Assembly (NCBI GenBank): GCA_021776775.1
Contig: JAJFFE010000025.1
Span: 1-44,095 of the forward strand
DNA length: 44,095 nt
Source: Planctomycetota bacterium
GTDB taxonomy: Bacteria; Planctomycetota; UBA8108; UBA1146; JAJFFE01
Reading direction: 5' to 3'
The notes below the pieces were generated by a model. The model had not been told where the DNA came from. It saw only the letters and a list, made by a program, of their open reading frames with translations, and made no database searches. Below are positions 9,312 to 16,011 of this stretch, piece by piece. Positions within the stretch are counted from its first letter, which is position 1; each line of letters opens with the position of its first letter. The translations under genes and the position numbers were made by a program.

Positions 9312-9321
9312 GGTGAGTTTG

Positions 9322-9360
9322 GGAGCTTCGGCGCCGCGTCGAAGCTCCCACTTTTTCTTC
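9322..9360 (+). terminator. Rho-independent terminator after the 844-aa gene
   Basis: A perfect 10-bp stem (GGGAGCTTCG 9322-9331 with CGAAGCTCCC 9341-9350) and a 9-nt loop are followed by ACTTTTTCTT. It starts 10 bp after the stop codon and lies just before the next gene, so each dockerin-like gene appears to be its own transcription unit, or read-through is attenuated here. Confidence 0.85.
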
Positions 9361-9365
9361 CAACC

Positions 9366-10070
9366 ATGAATGGCGATCCGATGTTGAAACGACTACTGGG
9401 AGCGCTGAGTCTCGCGTTCCTCGCCCTGCACGGCGCCTTCGGGCAGGTCGATCCTGGCGAACCGTGTGGGGCGGTCACCGTGATGGAGATCGAATGCGAC
9501 CCGGCAGTCGTCGGCAGCTACACGCTGACGATCGACGTCACCAACTCGTCAGGCGTCGATGCCGAACGCATTCGCCTGATCGCAGAAGACTCCGATACCG
9601 ACCTCATGCCTGATTTCGATTTTGTGCCCGAAACGTTCGTGGGCACGGTTCCCGATACGACCACTACGACGCTTGCGACGCAGATCGTCGGAGCGAGCGG
9701 CGACGTTATCTGCTTCGACGTCTGGTTACTGGACGCAGACTTCGATCAATGCTGCGTGCTTCACGTCTGTATCGAGTTACCCGACTGCGACGGCGAGCAG
9801 GAGTTCATCCGTTGCGACTGCAACCGTGACGGCGCCCCGGACATCGCGGACGCCATCTTCATGCTCAACCTGCTGTTCTTCGGTGGAACGCCGACGTGCT
9901 ACGACGCGTGTGATTCCAACGACGACGGCGGCTTCGACATTGGCGATCCGATCCACTGCTTGACGACGCTGTTCGCGGGCGGACCTCCGCCCCCGGCCCC
10001 CTTCCCCAACTGCGGGACGGATCCGACGGCGGACAGCCTCGACTGCGATTCGTTCGCCGCCTGTCCCTAA
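9366..10070 (+). CDS. Exported Cys-rich dockerin-like protein, single-module paralogue
   Basis: 234 aa. The start is ATG 9366, with ATG 9381 an equally good alternative; both give a signal peptide ending near AFG/Q. The middle (about residues 35-140) is one copy of the Cys-rich module found in the 844-aa protein upstream: it has the same order of NNSSG/NSSGVDAE, DxxPDF, an ICFDVWLLDADFDQCC-type strand and a final PDCD turn. The last 85 residues hold two Ca-binding-type loops (DCNRDGAPD and DSNDDGGFD), followed by the PFPNCGTDPTADSLDC tail typical of planctomycete dockerin-like ends. It looks like a minimal version of its neighbour produced by duplication. Surface attachment or secretion is inferred. 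Confidence 0.75.
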   Translation: MNGDPMLKRLLGALSLAFLALHGAFGQVDPGEPCGAVTVMEIECDPAVVGSYTLTIDVTNSSGVDAERIRLIAEDSDTDLMPDFDFVPETFVGTVPDTTTTTLATQIVGASGDVICFDVWLLDADFDQCCVLHVCIELPDCDGEQEFIRCDCNRDGAPDIADAIFMLNLLFFGGTPTCYDACDSNDDGGFDIGDPIHCLTTLFAGGPPPPAPFPNCGTDPTADSLDCDSFAACP

Positions 10071-10097
10071 GAATCTCAAGACCAACCAAACACTCAG

Positions 10098-10130
10098 CCG
10101 CCCCGGTTTCCTCGAACCGGGGCGGTTCTT
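10098..10130 (+). terminator. Rho-independent terminator after the 234-aa gene
   Basis: A perfect 11-bp GC-rich stem (CCGCCCCGGTT 10098-10108 with AACCGGGGCGG 10115-10125) and a 6-nt loop are followed by TTCTT. It begins 27 bp after the stop codon. The T-run is short, but the stem is very stable. Confidence 0.75.
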
Positions 10131-10235
10131 CGATGGGTCACCGAAACAACTTGCGACTGTTTTGCGCCGACCGGGTCACGACCGCCGGCGGTTCCGGATT
10201 GGGTGGTAGTTCAACCCACGCCGGAAAGGCAGATC

Positions 10236-12050
10236 ATGAAAGTTCGTCTTCTCCCAATCGCCCTGCTGCTTTCGACCGCCATCGGTTCCGCCCACGCCAC
10301 CGAAGTGAGCGTCCACCTCGACGCAACGATCACGGCCCCTGGCTGGGTTTCACAAGTGGTCCGTCCGCAATGGACGGCTACCCCGATGTTCGGATGCACG
10401 ACGACCACCGAGTTCTCCAACTGGACAACGTGCACTCCGCCGATCCTGCTGGTCTGCAAGAAGACGGTATGCCGCACTCCGGTGTTGGCGACTCCGTTCG
10501 CCAGCTGGGACGAGACGACAACGTTTTCGGACGACTGCTTCTACTGCATCGACTTTCCGGACTGCTGTGACATCACCTTGCCCGATATCCTCGACTTCGA
10601 CGAAGTCGAGTTCTCGGAGTGCTCGCGTAGTCCCGGTCAGATCGATCTCCACCTCGAGCACAGCCTGACCGCCTTGACCGCCACGCTTCCGACCACCGGT
10701 ACCAGCGTCGCCACCGCGATGCGCGAAGTACGCGCTCGGTTCCTGCGAGCGGGCACCGTCGGGCTGGCGGACTTCTCCTTCATGGTCGAGATCTCGGGAG
10801 TGAGCGCCGGGTACTTGCGCGAGGCCGCCACCATGGGCGACGCGCGCCTCATGATCGAGATCGAGAGCCCGCAACTCGGCAAAGTGTTTCGCTCGGCGGT
10901 GGTCGTCTCCCCCGACGGCTTCACGGTTCGCGGTGACATCCCCGAGAGCGACTTCGACTACGACGAAGCGTCCAATACGCTCTCGCTCCCCAACGGAAGC
11001 TACCCCGTCCCGGTCCCCCCGTTCGCGGGCAACGCAGTTGAGTTCGACATTCGCTACACGCTCGAGACGCGACGCAACTGGGACCGCAACGGTAACGACC
11101 GGCCGGACGCACTCGATATCGAACTCGGCGCCAGCCTCGACAATAACGTCGACGGCATTCCCGACGAGTGCCAACTGTTCGGCGTCGTCACCAACGCCAC
11201 CGGCGACGCCACCGTGCACGACACCAGTTCTGCGACCGGCCCCGAAGTCACAGTGTCCAACATTGGATCGAGCGGGCTAGATGGCGTCTGTATCCAACTC
11301 CCCGCTTCGAGTTACCTCGGGTTCCGCAGTGGCGACGCGCAGTCCGACGATCTCGGGCTCAGACTCCTGGTGACCGATCCGACCGGGCCGGGCCCACTCG
11401 CTAGCCTCCTGCTCGAACCGACGGCGGGCGAAACGATGACAGTCACGCCGTGGTTCGCGGTCGACGCCAGCGACTACTCGGTTCGGTTCGACGGCGCGCA
11501 AGTTCCACCCGGAGCACTCGCCGCGCTCGAGTACGCGCGCTGTTCCGGTGCGCTGGTCATCGCGCTCTTGCCCGACAAGTTCTCGGTGGACTGCGACGCA
11601 ACGCGGGTGACGTATCGGCTGGAGTGGGACGACGCCGTTTGCTTCACCGACGTGACCGGCCTGTCGCACGAAATCAACGTGCTCGAACTCGTCTCGATCC
11701 CTGGGCAACCCGACCCGAGCTCGGCCATGGTTGATCTTCTGCTCGCGGGTCCAATCTCTAGCGGCTCGAGCTCTAACTATGCGATAGCCGGCATTGAGAC
11801 GGCGCCGCCCACTTGTGCGGATCCGTTCGTGCGCGGTGACGTCAACGGCAGCGGCACGGTCACGTTCGCTGACGCGGTCGCCCTACGCCTGTTTCTCGCC
11901 ACCGGCGCACCCGTGCCCGACCCGATCGAGACCGGCGACTTCGACGCCGACGGAGACGTCACGATCATCGACCTCACTCAACTCGTGCAGTTTCTAGTCG
12001 GTGTCGGTGCGCCCCCCGCCGCTCCGTATCCTGTCGCCGGCTGCCCGTAG
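10236..12050 (+). CDS. Exported dockerin-like protein, third of the tandem set
   Basis: 604 aa from ATG 10236, with GGAAAGG 6 nt upstream and a signal peptide cleaving after about residue 22 (SAHA/T). The N-terminal part has paired cysteines (CFYC, PDCC), suggesting an extracytoplasmic disulfide-rich fold. Near residue 285-310 is an NWDRNGNDRPD...GIPDEC module like that in the 844-aa protein. The C-terminal 75 residues contain dockerin-type loops DVNGSGTVT and DFDADGDVT and end in a Pro/Ala-rich PPAAPYP tail. It differs from its two neighbours in the central domains, so it is a module-sharing relative, not a simple copy. The spacing suggests it belongs to the same surface-protein locus. Confidence 0.78.
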   Translation: MKVRLLPIALLLSTAIGSAHATEVSVHLDATITAPGWVSQVVRPQWTATPMFGCTTTTEFSNWTTCTPPILLVCKKTVCRTPVLATPFASWDETTTFSDDCFYCIDFPDCCDITLPDILDFDEVEFSECSRSPGQIDLHLEHSLTALTATLPTTGTSVATAMREVRARFLRAGTVGLADFSFMVEISGVSAGYLREAATMGDARLMIEIESPQLGKVFRSAVVVSPDGFTVRGDIPESDFDYDEASNTLSLPNGSYPVPVPPFAGNAVEFDIRYTLETRRNWDRNGNDRPDALDIELGASLDNNVDGIPDECQLFGVVTNATGDATVHDTSSATGPEVTVSNIGSSGLDGVCIQLPASSYLGFRSGDAQSDDLGLRLLVTDPTGPGPLASLLLEPTAGETMTVTPWFAVDASDYSVRFDGAQVPPGALAALEYARCSGALVIALLPDKFSVDCDATRVTYRLEWDDAVCFTDVTGLSHEINVLELVSIPGQPDPSSAMVDLLLAGPISSGSSSNYAIAGIETAPPTCADPFVRGDVNGSGTVTFADAVALRLFLATGAPVPDPIETGDFDADGDVTIIDLTQLVQFLVGVGAPPAAPYPVAGCP

Positions 12051-12430
12051 CGGGGGTTAGCAGCGCTTCGTCTGGAGTTCAAACGTCCCCAGCAACAACG
12101 TTCCGGTTTAGACCCTTGAAGGCGTCAATCGAAACGGACTTGCTGGCGGACGTCTCCCCGGCGTGGCTCTCTTCGCTGAGCGGCGGGAACCGTGACAGTC
12201 TTGATCAATAGTTCCAAGGAGCAAACGCGCTGCATCGTGCAAACGATGCTGCGCAACTTGCTTGGTCTGGTGTTCGAGCCACGCCACGATGCGCATCGAT
12301 TTCGCCCTTTTGCAGCAGCACGCAAGCGACGATACGCTGTTTTATCCAACGCCATTCGTACGAGCAGAGATTTGACCGTCGGTCGAAGTTGGGGTAGACC
12401 AGGTATCCGTCCATATCGAGAGGAGACTCA
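12051..12430. other. Non-coding region with a long hairpin
   Basis: 380 bp between the dockerin-like gene and the lipoprotein pair. I see no credible gene. It contains the inverted repeat at 12227-12254, a perfect 12-bp palindrome CGATGCGCATCG at 12287-12298, and a weak promoter-like pair TTGACC (12372-12377) with 17 bp to TAGACC (12395-12400). The SD of the next gene is GAGGAGA at 12419-12425. Confidence 0.5.
12227..12254. repeat. Inverted repeat, 12-nt arms, 4-nt loop
   Basis: The arms GCGCTGCATCGT (12227-12238) and ACGATGCTGCGC (12243-12254) pair at 11 of 12 positions, with a single T-T mismatch, around a GCAA tetraloop. GNRA-class loops (GCAA) are unusually stable in RNA. There is no T-run, so it is not a classic terminator. 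It could be a structured RNA element, a transcription-stop or RNase-protection hairpin, or a REP-like unit. Confidence 0.7.
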
Positions 12431-13207
12431 ATGGCACGAAGTTTTATGCTGCTGACCGTGTTTCTCACGGGCTGCGCATTTACCAATATCCCCGTTACGT
12501 TACCGACGGCAAAGCTCGATCCTAGTGTGAGCGGAGGACGCGGGCGCGCCGTGATCATCGACGCGTCGTTCAACGACAAACGTCCCACCACGCTCCGCGT
12601 CGGCATGCAAAAAAACGGTTACAACATGGACACCGCGGACGCGATCTGCACGGAGGATCCGGGACCGTGGATCGCGAAGCGTATCGCGGAAGAGCTCGCC
12701 GCGGCGGGCTTCGTGGTGAGCACGGCCGGGAGCGGGACGGCTCAAATCGAACAGCCCGCAGAGGCGTCGGAAGCGCCGCGTTCCGTCGAGGAGTTGCTAA
12801 TACTCAATTCGACAAACTCCGAGTGGGTCTCAAAGAAGATCACGACGTCTGCCGGCCCCGTCCCGCTTCGCGTCAGTGGCGAATTGCGACAGCTCTTCAT
12901 CGAGCCAGTCATCGGCTTCTGGACCATGTCCCTAGAAGCGGATCTCTCGGTCGCGATCACGGTGAGTGCGTCGGGGATAACTGCAAGTCGAACGTTCTAC
13001 GTCAAAGGTACGCGTAAGGCGTTCGCGTCGACCAAGGGGCACTATCGCGTCGCTCTCGAACGCGCTACCGAGGAACTCGTCCGCAACGTCGTCGTCGCTA
13101 TCGTGGAACTCGCGGATCGCGAATCGGCGTCGAACGCCGATCGGCAACCGCGAAGTTCCGAACTAGCGTGGACGATGAATATTGACTCGGAAGGAGAACA
13201 GAAATGA
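12431..13207 (+). CDS. Lipoprotein, YajG-like
   Basis: 258 aa. ATG 12431 has GAGGAGA 5 nt upstream. The lipobox LTGC is at residues 12-15, so the mature lipoprotein starts at Cys15. The overall pattern (an early RAVIIDA strand, a helix with WIAKRIAEELAAAGF, then a beta-rich part) resembles YajG/LPS-type lipoproteins, whose function is poorly known; the assignment rests on pattern only. Its stop codon overlaps the start of a 46-aa lipoprotein gene by 4 bp. It is likely anchored in the periplasm-facing leaflet of a membrane. Confidence 0.7.
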   Translation: MARSFMLLTVFLTGCAFTNIPVTLPTAKLDPSVSGGRGRAVIIDASFNDKRPTTLRVGMQKNGYNMDTADAICTEDPGPWIAKRIAEELAAAGFVVSTAGSGTAQIEQPAEASEAPRSVEELLILNSTNSEWVSKKITTSAGPVPLRVSGELRQLFIEPVIGFWTMSLEADLSVAITVSASGITASRTFYVKGTRKAFASTKGHYRVALERATEELVRNVVVAIVELADRESASNADRQPRSSELAWTMNIDSEGEQK

Positions 13208-13344
13208 AGCGCCTTCTAACTCTGGGGCTACTGACAGTTCTACTGACCACCGTGGGTTGCGGGCGACACTTCGTCATCAAGCCAAAGGAATTGCCCGAGC
13301 ACAACGACGCGACGTGGAAGATCGAACGCGACACGGACGGGTAG
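13204..13344 (+). CDS. 46-aa lipoprotein
   Basis: A very short gene. ATG 13204 is in ATGA overlap with the preceding lipoprotein stop and has AAGGAG 7 nt upstream. The product has a basic start, a Leu-rich core and the lipobox TVGC with Cys19, leaving a 28-residue mature peptide (CGRHFVIKPKEL..., with charged C-terminus). Small entericidin-like lipoproteins have this size, but no family is recognisable. The coupling implies joint production with the 258-aa lipoprotein. It ends 12 bp before the convergent ApbE-fusion gene. Confidence 0.7.
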   Translation: MKRLLTLGLLTVLLTTVGCGRHFVIKPKELPEHNDATWKIERDTDG

Positions 13345-13356
13345 ATAGCGACGCGG

Positions 13357-16011
13357 CTACTTCGACGGACGAGGTCCCTCTTCGAACGCGTTCGGAGGGA
13401 TCTCGACCGTATCGCGGTCGGTGACGAGTAGCGCCGCAACCCGGTTCGCGACCGCGAGCGACTCGGCTCGGGCGCCACTGACGATCAACGCCGTCGCCCA
13501 GCCGTCCGCTTCCAGGGCGGTGCTGGCTCGAACGCAACACAGCTTCACCGGCGATACCACGGGCCGTCCGCTGGTCGCCGAGATCAAATGTTGATCGTTG
13601 CGGTACGACCCACTGGTCGCCAGCGCTTCGTCGTTGATGGTGACCGTACGAATGGGCTCGCCCGGGGCGACTCTGTCGATCGGCGCCGGACTCTCGATCG
13701 CCACCCGCCACCGACCACGCGCCCGCATCTCTCCCCCGACTTCGATCAAGTATTCTTGGGGCCCGCCTAGATCGATGAACTCGGCGAGACGGTCGGCGGC
13801 GTACCCTTGCAGTAGCGACCCGAGATCGATACGCACGTCGGGGTGATCCTTGCGCAGCGTCTTCCCGTCTCGATCGAGCGTCAGCCGGTGCCACCCGGTG
13901 AACGCCAAGAGTCGCGCGATCTCGTCGTCCGCCGGGGTCGACCGCTTCCCGGACGGTCCGGCACCCCAAGCGTCGAGCAACGGACCGATGGTGATGTCGA
14001 ACGCCCCGTCGCTCTTCCGGCTCAGAGACAGGGCGTGATCGACGAGAGCTAGCAGCTCGTCCGAGAGTTCTAGGGGAAGCGTGGTGCGACTCTCATTGAA
14101 GTGCGTCACTTCGGAGTCGGCGCGCCAGGATGAGAACTCCGCTTCGATGCGTTCTAGCTCATCGGCGAGCGTGTCCTGCAGCCCGTCGGACGCGGACGGT
14201 TCGCCGCGGAGATCGACACTCCACGACGTGCCGAACGCTTGACCTCGAAAGTCGGCGGCGGTGACTCCCTGCGTCGCACGCTGGGTGTGCGGCTCGGAGG
14301 AACTTCCACCGGTTGAGAGTGCACCCGGTGAATGTGCGTAGTACGAACCGGCGACGATCAACAACAAGAGAGCGACGGCGTCTCGACGACCGAACCGATC
14401 GTTCGCTCCCCGCGTCCGGAGAAAACCGAACAGCGCACCAGTGGGACAGGCGAAACGGCAGTACGCCATCGGTTCGAAGATCGATGCGAAGAGGCCGACG
14501 CCGGCAATCACCGCAGACACGAAAGCGAGCGCCCCCAGACTCCACGCGTCGAACGGCTCGAGTGTCGACAGCTCGAACCGCGGAGCAAAGAACGCGATCA
14601 AGAACGCCGTCGCCAGCAGTACTCCGGGTAGCTTCCTGAGAAGAGAACGGACGCGCGGCGAGATCCGCACACGCAAACGTCTAAACGATCCGAGCCACTC
14701 CTGCACCGCACCGTGCGGGCAGACGCTGTGACAGTACAGTTGGCGGCCACTCCCCCACGGAATCAACAATGCCACGGCCACGAGGCCGATCACCACCGGG
14801 GCGCCAGCGATCGGGACGCCATGCCTCGCCCATCCGGCCAGCAGCGCGATCGAAATCAAATCTCCGAGCACGAGACCCAACGCGACGACGATCACGACTT
14901 GCCACGCGCGCCGCACTCGACGCCGACCGGACCACCGGCCGAACGTCATCACCGTGGCGCCGATCAAGATTGCAAGGAGCCCCAGTGAACGGCCGGTGAT
15001 CCACGTCGCCGTTGACTCGCCATCGCTCGATTCGAGCTGGCGCAACCGTTGCCGAATCCCATCTGCAACCGCGAAGCTGGTCTGCGTGGCGCCGGAAACC
15101 CCTTCGATCCCCGCCCGCTCGAAGTCGAGCGACCCCCACTCCGACACAGTCGGTCCGGTCAATCGCGACAAGAAGTCATCGTCGCGAATGCGATCGACAT
15201 GCTCCGGGGTATCGAAGCTGTCGCGTAACCGCACCGCGACGACCGCTTGTCGGCTGGCGTCCACGGCCACCAACACATCGGTCGGACCGCGGTAGCCACG
15301 AATGTTGTCCGCCACCGGAGAGGTACGCAGAACGTAGCCCAACACGTCACCGTCGCCGTCGGTGACGGCGATCCACGGTTTGCTGACATCGGTTACTGGG
15401 AGAGTTTCGTTGCCGAGTTGTGCCGCGCCGAGATGCGCAGCACCGCGAAACAGCGGGACCACTTCCTCGAGCGCGATACCATCCGGGAAGCGGTGCGATC
15501 GACCGCCACCCGCGAGTCGACGTTCGACCGCTTCCGTCATCGCCATACTGGTCAGGGTCGATCCGGCCACCGCGTCGATCGCCAAGGGCTGCCCTTGGTG
15601 GGGGCTCCACCGCTCGAAACCGCTCCAGAACCGCGTCGCGCGAAGAACGTCGATCACGTGAGCGTCTGTATCGGCACTCGCCATGAGCGTCACCGCGACG
15701 ATGCGCTGCGAGGGGTCCAACGCGACGAGCAAATCGTTGGGGCCGGTGTACCCGACAAGATCGTCGGTACTCGGCGACGTGCGAACGAGTGATCCCAGAA
15801 AGGTACCGGTGACGGCGAACACATCGACCAAACCAAGTGCCGGGTCTCCCCGCCTCATGCGGCTCGCGGTCGGAAACAGGAGCTGCGCATCAGCAAGTGT
15901 CACGCTAACCACGGGAAGCGCGCGACGCGCCGGCGAGTGGTGAACCAACGCCAACGCCAACGCCACGACGGCCAGGCGAAACAACCGTACAAACCAAGGA
16001 CGCAAGGTCAC
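13357..16011 (-). CDS. NosR-like membrane flavoprotein fused to ApbE flavin transferase
   Basis: 884 aa from GTG 16011, which overlaps the upstream stop codon in a GTGA junction; the frame is open further, but that part only mirrors the neighbour gene. Order: TM1 (about 8-24); a first FMN-binding-type domain with a degenerate AGSTLT motif (149-154); a second with a perfect flavin-acceptor motif SGATQT (306-311, Thr311 the expected FMN site); TM2-TM7 (about 341-560) with two CxxxCP motifs (Cys427/431 and Cys518/522) like the NosR/NapH core; then a complete ApbE domain (about 590-880) with SDGAFDITIGPL, DLGSLLQGYAAD, VGGEMRARG, ATSGSYR and DGWAT. ApbE enzymes transfer FMN from FAD to Thr in SGAT(S)T sites. 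Seven TM segments put flavin sites and ApbE outside and the CxxxCP motifs inside. CxxCxxC ferredoxin clusters are absent. Likely a transmembrane electron conduit that can flavinylate itself. Confidence 0.88.
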   Translation of the reverse strand: MTLRPWFVRLFRLAVVALALALVHHSPARRALPVVSVTLADAQLLFPTASRMRRGDPALGLVDVFAVTGTFLGSLVRTSPSTDDLVGYTGPNDLLVALDPSQRIVAVTLMASADTDAHVIDVLRATRFWSGFERWSPHQGQPLAIDAVAGSTLTSMAMTEAVERRLAGGGRSHRFPDGIALEEVVPLFRGAAHLGAAQLGNETLPVTDVSKPWIAVTDGDGDVLGYVLRTSPVADNIRGYRGPTDVLVAVDASRQAVVAVRLRDSFDTPEHVDRIRDDDFLSRLTGPTVSEWGSLDFERAGIEGVSGATQTSFAVADGIRQRLRQLESSDGESTATWITGRSLGLLAILIGATVMTFGRWSGRRRVRRAWQVVIVVALGLVLGDLISIALLAGWARHGVPIAGAPVVIGLVAVALLIPWGSGRQLYCHSVCPHGAVQEWLGSFRRLRVRISPRVRSLLRKLPGVLLATAFLIAFFAPRFELSTLEPFDAWSLGALAFVSAVIAGVGLFASIFEPMAYCRFACPTGALFGFLRTRGANDRFGRRDAVALLLLIVAGSYYAHSPGALSTGGSSSEPHTQRATQGVTAADFRGQAFGTSWSVDLRGEPSASDGLQDTLADELERIEAEFSSWRADSEVTHFNESRTTLPLELSDELLALVDHALSLSRKSDGAFDITIGPLLDAWGAGPSGKRSTPADDEIARLLAFTGWHRLTLDRDGKTLRKDHPDVRIDLGSLLQGYAADRLAEFIDLGGPQEYLIEVGGEMRARGRWRVAIESPAPIDRVAPGEPIRTVTINDEALATSGSYRNDQHLISATSGRPVVSPVKLCCVRASTALEADGWATALIVSGARAESLAVANRVAALLVTDRDTVEIPPNAFEEGPRPSK

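Noticed and set aside
12108..12355. Short minus-strand frames in the non-coding region, possible transposase remnant
   Set aside because: No DDE, HTH or inverted-repeat ends; residues do not resemble any transposase.
12372..12400. TTGACC-N17-TAGACC as promoter of the lipoprotein pair
   Set aside because: The -10 element matches only three consensus bases; noted in the region entry but not called.
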